A stretch of DNA of 64,000 bases from Micromonospora echinospora (GTDB taxonomy: Bacteria; Actinomycetota; Actinomycetes; Mycobacteriales; Micromonosporaceae), in NCBI RefSeq assembly GCF_014203425.1, contig NZ_JACHJC010000001.1, positions 3,312,001 to 3,376,000 of the forward strand. Direction: 5' to 3'. The translations under genes were made by a program, and so were the position numbers. The notes under the pieces are model-generated. The model was given only the letters and a program-made list of their open reading frames with translations. It did no database searches and was not told the origin of the DNA. This document shows positions 49,016-57,603 of the stretch, piece by piece. How positions within the stretch are numbered: position 1 is the stretch's first letter; every line of letters starts with the position of its first letter.

Positions 49016-50685
49016 ACCAGCAGGACCACGCCGTCCGGCTGGCGCGACGCATCCGAGACGAGAAGCAGCGCCTGCTCGCGACGCTCGACGATCCTCGCCG
49101 GACGCAGGAACTCGTGCTCGCCGACGTCCTCACGCGCAACGGCGACACGGCCTTCGGCGCCGAGCACGGCCTGTCTGCGGTCGCCGGCGTGGACGACTAC
49201 CGTCGCGCCGTGCCGATCCGCACCCACGAGGCGCTGATGCCGTGGATCGAACGGAGCATCGCGGGCGAGCGCCGGGTCCTGACCGCTGACCAGCCGGTGG
49301 CGTACTTCTCGTCCAGCGGCACGACCGGCCGGGAGAAGTTCATCCCGGTCACCCCCACCTACCTGCGTACCACGTTTCTCGCCTTCTACTACGCCGGGTT
49401 CGCCGGTGTGCTCGATCGTCACCCGGAGTTGATCGGCGCCGAGGAGAAGGTGCTCAACCTCTGGCAGGATCCGACCACCCGGATCAGCCAGACCTTCGGC
49501 GGGCAGCCACACATCGGGCTCAGTCAACTCGACTACCGCACGTACGGTGAGCCGTTGGCGACCGGACCCGGCACCGGCGGTGGGTGGACCGAGGTGCTCG
49601 ACTCCTATCCGGACGGCGGACCGTGGGAGCGGGCATACCTGCGGCTGCGACTTGCCGTCGAGCGTGACGTCAGGTGGATCATCGCGGTCAACCCGGCGAT
49701 CGTGGCCGCGCTGCCCTACCAGCTCGCCCAGTGGTGGCCCCGCATGGTGGCGGAGCTGCACGCCGGGACGCTGGGCGGACGACCGTACGGCGAGCCGAAC
49801 CCGGCCCGGGCGCTGGAGCTACGGCAGGTCGCCGAACGGCACGGCACCCTGCGTCCGGTCGACCTGTGGCCCAACCTCCGGGTGATCCTGTCCTGGAACA
49901 CGGCCCTCGCCTCGCTCTACCTTCCCCCGCTGCGGGAGGCGTTCGGCGCCGACACCATCGTGCTGTCACCGCCGATCGCCTCCTGCGAGGGACCGGTGGC
50001 CATCCCCCTGAGGGCTGACCCCGCCTCGGGACCGTTGTTCCTGCCGGGCTGCTTCTACGAGTTTGTGCCGGCCGACCGGGACATCGAGCCGGACTGCGAC
50101 ACCCTGCTCGCCGACGAACTGGAGGAGGGCCGTGACTACCACATCGTCCTCACCCACGTCGGTGGCCTGTACCGGTGCGCCACGCTGGACATCGTCCGCG
50201 TGGTCGGCTTCGCCGGGCGTACCCCGGCAGTGGCCTACGCCGGTCGCGGCACCATCAGCTCCGGCTCCGGCGAGCGGCTCCGGGAACCCGACCTGATACG
50301 CGCCCTCGGTGCGGCCCTGGCCGAGGTTGGCCTGGAGATCCGGAACGCCACGGCCCGACGGACGGGCTCGTCCCCCGCCCGCTACGAGGTGGCGCTGGCC
50401 CCGGTCGCCACCCCGCCGAGCGACGTGGTCGCGGCGCTCGCCGAGGCGCTGGAGCGACGGCTGGCTGAGCAGTCGCCGGGCTACCGGCGGGCCCGAGCCT
50501 CCGGTGGGCTCGGAGCGGTCCGGCTGACGGTGACGCACCCGGACGCGTTCCTTGTCGAATGGGAGCGCCGGGTCAGGGCCGGCGAACGGCCGCCGCGGGT
50601 CAAGGATCGGGTCTTCCAACCGGATCCGAACGTCTGGGACCGGATCACCACTAACGCGCCGACGATCGTCGGGAGCCAGCGGTGA
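49012..50685 (+). CDS. GH3-family acyl-adenylating ligase
   Basis: A 557-residue protein of the GH3 auxin-responsive-promoter family, within the ANL adenylating superfamily. The nucleotide loop 'YFSSSGTTGREKFIPVT' is near residue 101, and family-wide blocks include 'NPAIVAALPYQLAQWWPRMVAEL', 'VILSWNTA' and 'FYEFVPA'. Plant GH3 enzymes join a carboxylic acid to an amino acid through an acyl-AMP. Here the acid could be the product of the neighbouring HMG-CoA reductase and the amine a peptide or amino acid; this is inference. It overlaps the upstream gene by ATGA and the downstream gene by GTGA. Confidence 0.88.
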   Translation: MNQQDHAVRLARRIRDEKQRLLATLDDPRRTQELVLADVLTRNGDTAFGAEHGLSAVAGVDDYRRAVPIRTHEALMPWIERSIAGERRVLTADQPVAYFSSSGTTGREKFIPVTPTYLRTTFLAFYYAGFAGVLDRHPELIGAEEKVLNLWQDPTTRISQTFGGQPHIGLSQLDYRTYGEPLATGPGTGGGWTEVLDSYPDGGPWERAYLRLRLAVERDVRWIIAVNPAIVAALPYQLAQWWPRMVAELHAGTLGGRPYGEPNPARALELRQVAERHGTLRPVDLWPNLRVILSWNTALASLYLPPLREAFGADTIVLSPPIASCEGPVAIPLRADPASGPLFLPGCFYEFVPADRDIEPDCDTLLADELEEGRDYHIVLTHVGGLYRCATLDIVRVVGFAGRTPAVAYAGRGTISSGSGERLREPDLIRALGAALAEVGLEIRNATARRTGSSPARYEVALAPVATPPSDVVAALAEALERRLAEQSPGYRRARASGGLGAVRLTVTHPDAFLVEWERRVRAGERPPRVKDRVFQPDPNVWDRITTNAPTIVGSQR

Positions 50686-53066
50686 GCGCCATTCCCGGCC
50701 GCGGCCGATACACCGAGTCGGCCCGCATCGAACGGCTGGAATGGCTACGCCGTCGCAGCCGGATGCCGCTGGCCTCGCTCGGCGCCGACGGTGTCCTCGC
50801 GGCGGAACAACTGACCGGCAACATCGAGAACTTCATCGGCACCGTGGCACTCCCCGTGGGCCTGGCCGGTCCCCTGCTCTTCACCGGCGGTGAGGTCCAC
50901 GGTTCGGTGGTCGCACCGCTGGTCACCACCGAGGGTGCCCTGGTGGCCTCGGTGTCGCGCGGTGCCCGGGCGATCACCCGCGGCGGCGGCGTGGCCACCC
51001 GGACGTTGGGCCAGCGGATGACCCGGGCGCCCGCCTACGAGTTCAGCGACCTCGCCGCCGCCGCCGCGTTCGTCGACTGGCTCGGCACCGTCCGGCCCGG
51101 CATGGAAGGGCAGGTACGGGAGGTCTCCCGGCATACCACGCTGGTCTCCGTCGAGCCGTTCCAGATCGGGCGGTACGTGCACCTGCTTCTCGGCTACGAG
51201 ACGGCGGACGCGGCAGGACAGAACATGACGACCGTCGCGACCTGGCGGATCTGCCAGTGGCTCGACGAGGCCCTCGTCGGGCGGCCCGAGATCACGCCCG
51301 TCCGCTACTTCGTCGAGGGCAACCTCAGCGGGGACAAGAAGGTGAGCCATCTGTCAATGACGGGCGGTCGTGGCATCCGGGTGACGGCCGAGTGCCATCT
51401 CGACCGCGCGACGGTGGAGGCCACGCTCAAGACCACACCCGAGTCGCTCATGGCCCTCTATCACTGCTCGGTACTGGCCAGCCAGCAGGCCGGAATGGTG
51501 GGGCACAACATCAACGTCTCGAACGTCATCTCGGCGATGTTCATCGCCACCGGACAGGACGTGGCGTGCGTACACGAATCGGGCGCCGGGATCTTCTCGC
51601 TGGAGCCGACCGACGGCGGGCTGCTCGCCACCCTGCTGTTACCGAACCTTGTGCTGGGCACAGTGGGCGGTGGTACCGGGCTACCGCAGCAGCGGGATCT
51701 GCTCGCGGTGCTCGGCTGTGCGGGGGAGGGGACCGGGCGGCGGCTGGCCGAGATCATCTGTGGGTTCGCCCTAGCGTTGGACGTCTCGACGTGTGCGGCC
51801 GTCAGCGGCGGGCAGTTCGCCGACGCCCACCAGCGGCTCGGTCGGGCCCGTCGGGTGAACTGGCTGACCCGGGAGGAACTGCAGACGGTGATCGCGCCGC
51901 GGTTGTTGAGGGGGACGATCCCGTCCGACGAGGTGACGGTGACCGCCGCCCCGGCCGAGGAGTTCGGCGGCTCGGGCATTCTCAGCGACCTCGCGGCCCG
52001 CGGTGAGCGGCGAAAGTTCACCGGTCTGCATCCGTTGCGCGTTGACTGTGTCGGCCTCGACGGCCAGCGGCACCGGCTCGGTGTCGTCGCCAAGATCAAG
52101 GCACTGGACGACGAGGTGCTGGTCGAGATCGGCAAGATCGCCTCGTTGGGGGGTCAGCGCCTCGGGGCCGCCTGGCGGCGTCATGGCCGTGCGGTCGGTG
52201 GCTTCTCGGGTGCGCACCGGCGGGAACTGGCCATCTACCGCAGCCAGCATCCGTCCCTGGTCGATGTGCTGCCGCGGTGTTACGGATGGCACGACGATCC
52301 GGATCGGGAGGCGTACGTCCTGCTGTTGGAGGATCTGCGGGAAAGTGCGGTGCTCCTCGATCCGGCGGACGGCATCAGGGGGTGGACATCGGCGCATGTC
52401 GGCGCCGCCGTTGCCGGGATCGCCGGCGTGCACAGCGGGTGGCTCGAGCGTCGGGAGGATGCGGCGGCACTCGGGGTGAGCGACGGGCTGCCGGGCCTGG
52501 CAGCCGCCGGCGAACTGTGGACGGCCTTGATCGACCACAACGCCGCGACCTATCCGGACCTGCTGAAGGCCGGTTCGTCCGGTCTGGACCTGGCTACGCT
52601 GGCCCGCTGGCTCGTGGAGCGGATCGCCAGCTGGACCGCCGAGTTGGCGGCGATGCCGAGGACACTCGTGCACCACGACTTCAACCCCCGCAACATCGCA
52701 TTCCGGCCGAACGGTCGCCTGCCCATCGTGTACGACTGGGAGTTGGCCACCTGGCACGTGCCGCAGCGCGACCTGGCCGAGTTGCTGACCTTCGTGCTGA
52801 CTCCCGAGGCATCGCCGGACGAGGTGGAGTCCTATCTGGTCATGCACTGGGAGCGACTCGGCGGCCCGGCGTGCGGCGCGGACCTCACGCTGTGGCGGCG
52901 CGGCTACCAGTTGGCTCTGTGGGATCTGCTGCTGAGCCGGTTGCAGCTGTACCTGCTGGCACACGAGCATCGGGAGTACCCGTTCCTGGAACGCGTCGTG
53001 GGTACCACTCGCCGGCTGTGCGAGATCGAGGCGCAGGTGGGACGGGTGGGGGTCGGCCATGGCTGA
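50682..53066 (+). CDS. HMG-CoA reductase fused to an APH-type small-molecule kinase
   Basis: A 794-residue fusion. Residues 1 to about 410 are a class I-like HMG-CoA reductase: 'ENFIGTVALPVGLAGPL' (48), catalytic Glu in TTEGALVASVSRG (about 82), Lys in GNLSGDKKVS (about 217), Asp in GQDVA (about 293) and a C-terminal His in 'ADAHQRLGR' (about 383). Residues about 455-794 are an aminoglycoside-phosphotransferase/choline-kinase fold: VVAKIK (468), catalytic loop LVHHDFNPRNIAF (about 662) and YDWE (about 685). It could reduce HMG-CoA to mevalonate (or an analogue) and phosphorylate it or a conjugate. No other mevalonate-pathway gene is in the window. Start GTG overlaps the GH3 stop. Confidence 0.9.
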   Translation: MSAIPGRGRYTESARIERLEWLRRRSRMPLASLGADGVLAAEQLTGNIENFIGTVALPVGLAGPLLFTGGEVHGSVVAPLVTTEGALVASVSRGARAITRGGGVATRTLGQRMTRAPAYEFSDLAAAAAFVDWLGTVRPGMEGQVREVSRHTTLVSVEPFQIGRYVHLLLGYETADAAGQNMTTVATWRICQWLDEALVGRPEITPVRYFVEGNLSGDKKVSHLSMTGGRGIRVTAECHLDRATVEATLKTTPESLMALYHCSVLASQQAGMVGHNINVSNVISAMFIATGQDVACVHESGAGIFSLEPTDGGLLATLLLPNLVLGTVGGGTGLPQQRDLLAVLGCAGEGTGRRLAEIICGFALALDVSTCAAVSGGQFADAHQRLGRARRVNWLTREELQTVIAPRLLRGTIPSDEVTVTAAPAEEFGGSGILSDLAARGERRKFTGLHPLRVDCVGLDGQRHRLGVVAKIKALDDEVLVEIGKIASLGGQRLGAAWRRHGRAVGGFSGAHRRELAIYRSQHPSLVDVLPRCYGWHDDPDREAYVLLLEDLRESAVLLDPADGIRGWTSAHVGAAVAGIAGVHSGWLERREDAAALGVSDGLPGLAAAGELWTALIDHNAATYPDLLKAGSSGLDLATLARWLVERIASWTAELAAMPRTLVHHDFNPRNIAFRPNGRLPIVYDWELATWHVPQRDLAELLTFVLTPEASPDEVESYLVMHWERLGGPACGADLTLWRRGYQLALWDLLLSRLQLYLLAHEHREYPFLERVVGTTRRLCEIEAQVGRVGVGHG

Positions 53067-53895
53067 CCGGGCGCCGTACCGGGTGGCGCTGGTCGGCATC
53101 GACGGCAGCGGCAAGACCGCCGTCGCCCAGGGCTTGGCCGCGCGTGCGGCCGGCTCCGGGCACCGGGGCGACCTGGCGGTCCTGCACGCGGTTCGACCGC
53201 ACGAGAACGGTGAAGGGCCCGCGCGGCAGCTGTCCCGGCATCTGCATCGCGTGTCGGTGGTCGCCGATCAACTCGGTAGCCCGGAGCTGAAGATCGGGAC
53301 CTACTATTTGCAGCTGCGTACGTACTCCTCGGTCGAGCGGCATTTCCGCGACCGACGCCAGCCTCGGGTGATCCTGGCCGAGCGGCATCCGCTCATCGAC
53401 ACCATGGTGTACCTGCCCCTCTACGGACGGATGGCCGCAGCACGGCCGTCGGACGCCATCTCGCCGGACGAGTTCGCGCGGCAGGCGGCGACCGTCGGTC
53501 CGCTGGCCATGCGAGCGGTCCTGGACTGGGCGGAGCGGGTGGGTGGTGGGCGGGATCTCTGGCTGCTCGGGCGCCGCCTGCTGGCGTTGCACGACCTGCC
53601 GCCGGAACTGCTGCTCAAGGAGTTCCGGAAGCTGATGCGCACCGAGCTGCCACACAAGATCATCCTGCTTGACATCGGGGTGGAAAAGGCGCTTGCCCGG
53701 ATCGCCGGTCGGCGACAGGGCGCGGAGATGCACGAGACCGGCGCGCGTCTGGCGGCGGTGCGAGACCGTTACGACCTGGTCCTGGGCTGGCTCGCCGACG
53801 CCCGCGGGGTGCCGGTGCTGCGGATCGGCAACAACGGCACCCCGGTGGCCAGGACAGTCGACGTGATCTACTCCGGTCTCACCGAGGGCCGGTGA
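53059..53895 (+). CDS. P-loop kinase, thymidylate-kinase-like
   Basis: A 278-residue soluble protein with an N-terminal Walker A 'ALVGIDGSGKTAVAQ' and an 'ILAERHPLIDTMVY' segment like the LID/substrate region of nucleoside and thymidylate kinases. It overlaps the fusion gene by 8 bases. Given the context it may phosphorylate a small hydroxylated metabolite, such as the product of the fused reductase/kinase, rather than a nucleotide. It is the last intact gene of the operon; debris follows immediately. Confidence 0.8.
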   Translation: MADRAPYRVALVGIDGSGKTAVAQGLAARAAGSGHRGDLAVLHAVRPHENGEGPARQLSRHLHRVSVVADQLGSPELKIGTYYLQLRTYSSVERHFRDRRQPRVILAERHPLIDTMVYLPLYGRMAAARPSDAISPDEFARQAATVGPLAMRAVLDWAERVGGGRDLWLLGRRLLALHDLPPELLLKEFRKLMRTELPHKIILLDIGVEKALARIAGRRQGAEMHETGARLAAVRDRYDLVLGWLADARGVPVLRIGNNGTPVARTVDVIYSGLTEGR

Positions 53896-54280
53896 CGCGA
53901 GGGTCGGTGACGTCCCGGGAGGATGCTCACCGGGACGATCTCGGCAGCGGCGAAAAGCCCGTCTGCGTCACCGTCGGGCGACCACGATGCCCGCGGGCGC
54001 CGGTCCGGTCGGAACTCGGTGTTCCGCAGTCGGTCACGGAGTTCCTCGACGGCCCTGAACGCGTCGCGGAAGGCTTCCGGCTCCTGGTCGAGCAGTTCTC
54101 AATAGCTCCGGACGGATTCGTCGCAGCCGGCGAGTGCGGTGGGGCGATCCACGCGAAAGGCCTGCCGGACATGGGCAGCGGTCCAGAGCGATCCCGCCAG
54201 TGCTTGCGGGTGGCGCCCGGCCCTGCCCAGCCAGATAGCCATGGTGTTGATGGTCGCCGTCCTCATCCAGCGCATCGACC
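53868..54280 (-). pseudogene. Broken minus-strand gene remnant
   Basis: Read on the minus strand, one frame runs 'MRTATINTMAIWLGRAGRH...DESVRSY', meets a TGA (54099-54101), then continues in the same frame as 'ELLDQEPEAFRDAFRAVEELRDRL' and 'GDADGLFAAAEIVPVSI' to a TAG at 53868-53870. Both parts have protein-like composition, so this looks like the 3' end of a real gene with a premature stop and a lost 5' part. It overlaps the kinase gene by 28 bases. The family is not recognised. Confidence 0.45.
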
Positions 54281-54282
54281 TG

Positions 54283-54960
54283 TCCAGCATGGCGGACGGG
54301 CTGGACACCCCGCTGTACGGCATGCAGGCACCCGGCCTGGACGGCAAGCGCCCGCTGTGCACGTCGCTGCGCGAGGCCGCCACCGTGCCGCTCGAACACG
54401 TCCGTTCGGTGCAGCCCACCAGGCCGTACCAACTGCTCGGGTGGTCCCTACGGCGGCGTGCTTGCCCACGAGATCGCGGTGCAGTTGCAGGCCGTCGGTG
54501 AGACGGTCGGCGCGCTGATCATCCTGGACCAGTATCCCAAGGACCCGGGGATCCGGACGGTCATCGGGGACGAGCCCGCCCCCGACGAGGAGGCTCAGCT
54601 CGCCGCGCTCACCGAAGTCGTGCGCAAGGAGGCCGGTGCCGTGCCCGGCAACGCTCCCGACGAGGAGCTGCGCCGCTTCGCGGTCCTCCGGCGCAACAAC
54701 TTCACCTGCATCAACGCCCACGAGTACGGTCGGTTCGACGGTGACGCGCTGCTCGTCGTCGCCGATCGGAGCATCCCGGAGCGCGCGCCGACGGCCGAGT
54801 TGTGCAAGCCGTACATCACCGGCGAGATCAGCGAGGTCCGACTGCCCTGCGGGCACGAGGACCTGAACACCCCGGCGATGCTGGGCCAGATGTGGGCCGT
54901 CGCCGCATCGTGGTTGGGTCGGAACGGGGACGCGCCCAGCAGCTGGCCTGCGGCCCGGGG
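54283..54960 (+). pseudogene. Type I NRPS/PKS thioesterase domain remnant, frameshifted at the nucleophile elbow
   Basis: The first part reads 'GLDTPLYGMQAPGLDG' to 'VQPTRPYQLLGWS'; one extra base near 54448 shifts the frame, which resumes as 'YGGVLAHEIAVQLQAVGETV' with 'ILDQYPKD' (acid) and 'LPCGHEDLNTP' (histidine). Together these are a nearly complete thioesterase split inside GWSYGG. It lacks its own start and any upstream T domain, so it is the tail of a lost synthetase. A base-calling error is possible, but the missing 5' part is not explained by that. Confidence 0.8.
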
Positions 54961-55105
54961 GCCGCCGCGGCACGCACACGGCGGCCCGGCCCGGCGCCTG
55001 ATCGGGCGCAGCGCAGCGGGCGTGGCACCATCACCTGGGCGCTGCCTGCTGCTGGTGTCCGACCTCCTGCAGGTGGCAAACCTCTTGGTGGTCGCACAAA
55101 CGGCG

Positions 55106-55151
55106 ACGACGGCTGGTGCCCGGGCACCTGGGCCCGGGCACCAGCCGTCGT
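55106..55151. terminator. Strong bidirectional hairpin between convergent genes
   Basis: A perfect 19-bp stem (55106-55124 with 55133-55151) with an 8-base loop. It lies between the + strand thioesterase remnant and the - strand cold-shock gene, where a shared terminator is expected. There is no T-run, as is common in actinomycetes. Confidence 0.75.
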
Positions 55152-55180
55152 CTACGCGTTGACGCAGGGCACGCTGCGTG

Positions 55181-55609
55181 TCAGCCGTCCACCCAACCGT
55201 GGGACCGGCTGAATTCGATGAACCTCTTGCGTACCTCGATGATCTGGGAGCCGGTCAACGATGGCGCGCACTGCAGGAGCATTTCGGTCACGGCCCCGAC
55301 GAACTCGGCGGACGCGAGAACGTCGCACATCTCTTCGTCGCCGTCCGTGCGGATCCGGGATCGGATCTCGTCTCCGTTGGTCGACGCGTGCGGCGTCTCG
55401 GTCGTTTCCAGAACCCGGACCGACCGGGCGCGTAGGCCGCGGTCGCCATCTATGACGTCGTACTCGATCGGCAGGCCGATCCGCACCAGCTGGCGTTGTT
55501 CGCCGAAGTCATTGGCATGAAAGAAGACGTCATCGCCGCCGCCAGTCGGGGCGATGAACCCATAACCACGCACATCATCGAATCGGATGATCTTACCCAC
55601 AGAAGACAT
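55181..55609 (-). CDS. Cold-shock-domain protein with C-terminal extension
   Basis: About 142 residues. The N-terminal half is a cold-shock OB fold: 'GKIIRFDDVRGYGFIAP' (RNP1-like) and 'DDVFFHANDF' (RNP2-like). The second half, 'EMCDVLASAEFVGAVTEMLLQCAPSLTGSQIIEVRKRFIEFSR', is helical and has no motif I recognise. CSD proteins bind single-stranded RNA or DNA. The ATG at 55609 is preferred; an upstream in-frame TTG (55630) would add seven residues. It is unrelated to the NRPS operon and ends 30 bases from the bidirectional hairpin. Confidence 0.88.
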   Translation of the reverse strand: MSSVGKIIRFDDVRGYGFIAPTGGGDDVFFHANDFGEQRQLVRIGLPIEYDVIDGDRGLRARSVRVLETTETPHASTNGDEIRSRIRTDGDEEMCDVLASAEFVGAVTEMLLQCAPSLTGSQIIEVRKRFIEFSRSHGWVDG

Positions 55610-55630
55610 CACACCACCACATATGCTCAA

Positions 55631-55984
55631 ACGCCTGAACGCTCACCGACAAGGGTGCCATCCGGGTTCACACAGGTGACCCGGTTGCCAGTGAAGGATC
55701 TGCGGCGTCCTTCGGTGACGCCCTGTTCAACTCCCGTGCTTGAACATGCGTCCATTCCCACAAATTTCCGCACTCTTGCCCAGCATCTCCGAGGGGCGGT
55801 CCCCACGCCATTGCCTGGGCTGTCGGGGCCTATTCCGTGGCCCCAGGATGACGATTCTCCACTGCCCTCCTCAACTTGGTCAGGATTCACCAGGTCGACC
55901 ACGCCCAGGAACCCGATGGGCGAGGATCACGCAGCGAACCATGGCGCGATCATCTTACGTCGGTGGACTGGAACTGTCTGCGAG
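55631..55984. other. Non-coding stretch without recognisable gene
   Basis: About 350 bases upstream of the cold-shock gene. It probably contains that gene's promoter, but I see no clear -10/-35 pair. There is a small GGGGCC/GGCCCC hairpin near 55830. Short reading frames here have no recognisable protein motif. Confidence 0.4.
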
Positions 55985-56122
55985 GAAACATGGGCAACGC
56001 AGCGACGAGCGGGTCAACTCCCGCAACGGCTACCGGCAGCGCGAGTGGGACACCCGGGCCGGAACGATCGACCTGGCGATCCCCAAGCTCCGCCAGGACA
56101 GCTACTTCCGGGAGTGTGGATC
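55985..56122 (+). pseudogene. IS256-family transposase fragment
   Basis: The frame encodes 'ERVNSRNGYRQREWDTRAG' then 'TIDLAIPKLRQDSYF', the hallmark N-terminal block of Mutator/IS256 transposases. The sequence is cut immediately afterwards by the IS5-type element that begins at 56125. No rest of the transposase is found on the other side, so it is a remnant. Confidence 0.85.
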
Positions 56123-56124
56123 TA

Positions 56125-57157
56125 AGGCGTGTTTCGTAACTCGGGGTTGGCCGGTTGAAGTCACGGCGTGGCGGTGATCGATAACTGAAGAGGTCTCCGG
56201 TACTTGGTACAACGACCAAGAAGCACCATGCACCGGAGACCTCGTGGCCACCTTAGCGGTGACGAGGCGGCATGACCTGACTGACGCGCAGTGGGCTGTC
56301 CTGGCCCCGTTGCTGCCTGCTGCGTCGTCTACCGGTCGGCCGCCGAAGTGGGAGAAACGGCAGCTCATCGACGGGATTCGGTGGCGGATCCGGATCGGTG
56401 CGCCGTGGCGAGACGTGCCAGCGGAGTACGCGCCCTGGCCGACGATCTACGGACTGTTCCGTCGGTGGCAGCGCGATGGCACGTGGGACCGAATCTTGTC
56501 AGCGTTGCAGGCGCAGGGCGACGCCCGGGGACGCATCGACTGGACGGTCAGCGTGGACTCGATGACCAGTCGCGCTCACCAGCACGCCGCAGGTGCCCGC
56601 ACCGACGGTCATCTGCAGAAGGAACCACCCGGCGGGGTTCATGACGAGCCGGCCGATCACGGGCTGGGCCGCTCCCGTGGCGGGCTGACGACCAAGACGC
56701 ATCTGGCCTGTGAGCAGGGCCAGAAAGTCTTGTCCCTGATCGTCACCGCCGGGCATCGCGGGGACAGCCCGCAGTTCATCCCGGTCCTGCGCCGCATCCG
56801 CGTGAACCGCCTCGGTGTCGGCCGGGCCAGGACCAGACCGATGCTGGTGCTGGCCGACAAGGCCTACACCAGCCGCGCCAACCGCAGATACCTGCGCTCT
56901 CGCGGGATCCGGGCGTGCATCCCGAGCAAGAAAGACCAGGACGCCCACCGCAAAGCCAAAGGCTCCCACGGCGGGCGCCCACCGGCGTTCGACCCGCAGC
57001 TCTACCGGCTACGCCACGCTGTCGAGAACGGCATCAACAGGCTCAAACGCCACCGCGGCGTCGCCACCCGCTATGACAAGTTGGCCGTCCGGTTCCACGC
57101 CGTCCTGACCATCACCATCATCACCGAATGGCTCTGACCGGCTTATGAAACACGCCT
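56125..57157 (+). mobile_element. Intact IS5-family insertion sequence
   Basis: A 1033-base element with 15-bp terminal inverted repeats (AGGCGTGTTTCRTAA, one mismatch) and a TA duplication on both sides (56123-56124 and 57158-57159) in a YTAR-type target. It contains one complete transposase gene. Confidence 0.88.
56244..57137 (+). CDS. IS5-family DDE transposase
   Basis: A 297-residue single-frame transposase. '[15 protein letters not shown]', '[17 protein letters not shown]' and '[13 protein letters not shown]' form the N-terminal domain. The catalytic core has '[11 protein letters not shown]', '[13 protein letters not shown]' and '[23 protein letters not shown]'. The frame is intact, so the element is probably active or recently inserted. 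Confidence 0.95.
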   Translation: MATLAVTRRHDLTDAQWAVLAPLLPAASSTGRPPKWEKRQLIDGIRWRIRIGAPWRDVPAEYAPWPTIYGLFRRWQRDGTWDRILSALQAQGDARGRIDWTVSVDSMTSRAHQHAAGARTDGHLQKEPPGGVHDEPADHGLGRSRGGLTTKTHLACEQGQKVLSLIVTAGHRGDSPQFIPVLRRIRVNRLGVGRARTRPMLVLADKAYTSRANRRYLRSRGIRACIPSKKDQDAHRKAKGSHGGRPPAFDPQLYRLRHAVENGINRLKRHRGVATRYDKLAVRFHAVLTITIITEWL

Positions 57158-57206
57158 TAACGGCACCTCTCTGCTGCCGACGCCTTGACACAGAGAGGTG
57201 CCGTTA
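57158..57206. repeat. 16-bp inverted repeat beside the IS
   Basis: TTAACGGCACCTCTCTG (57158-57173) pairs perfectly with 57191-57206 around a 17-base loop. It sits directly at the right end of the IS and overlaps its TA duplication. It may be the terminator or end of the older element that the IS entered. Confidence 0.6.
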
Positions 57207-57209
57207 GCG

Positions 57210-57550
57210 AGACAGCCCCCCACGTAGCCGCCCCTCGGCCCGACCGGCGCTGACTGGATGCCTCCGGCGGCAAGGGCTACCCGCCCTTGGACCCGGGCAG
57301 CTCTGGGATGCCCGACCGATCCGGTGCCACCCGCCGCACACCACAGGCAGCCAGACCGGGCCTGCACCCGCAGGTGCTGCGGACGACCACACCCAGCGGT
57401 TGGACGCGGTGGGGCGCCACGGAATCCAACAGCGCCACCGGGGACCAGTGGGGGACCACACGCCCACCCCGGACGGACACGGGCAGCGCGGCCGCCGACG
57501 ACGTGCCACCGGGCGCGCCGTTGCTGACGTGCGCCAACGCCTACCGCGAC
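57210..57550. other. Stretch without recognisable gene, left of the att-like site
   Basis: About 340 GC-rich bases. Several overlapping short frames exist on both strands but none shows a known motif. This is where excisionase or integrase remnants would be expected if the att site is real; none is recognisable. Confidence 0.4.
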
Positions 57551-57553
57551 GTC

Positions 57554-57596
57554 CTGGGGGTCAAGGGGTCGTCGGTTCGAATCCGGCCGTCCCGAC
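57554..57596 (+). tRNA. 3' fragment of tRNA-Pro(GGG), probable attachment site
   Basis: The sequence begins CTGGGGGTCAAGG (anticodon loop TGGGGGT and 3' half of the anticodon stem), followed by the T-arm GTCGG-TTCGAAT-CCGGC and the acceptor strand CGTCCCGA. The 5' half (acceptor, D-arm, 5' anticodon stem) is absent. This is the pattern left at one end of an integrative element that uses a tRNA-Pro gene. Confidence 0.75.
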
Positions 57597-57603
57597 GCAG
57601 GTC

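Noticed and set aside
53892..54518. A + strand frame directly after the P-loop kinase
   Set aside because: Its translation is Pro/Arg-rich with no motif, while the minus strand of the same stretch reads like a decayed protein.
55627..55902. A 91-residue minus-strand frame
   Set aside because: No recognisable motif, no good ribosome site, and it lies in probable leader DNA of the cold-shock gene.
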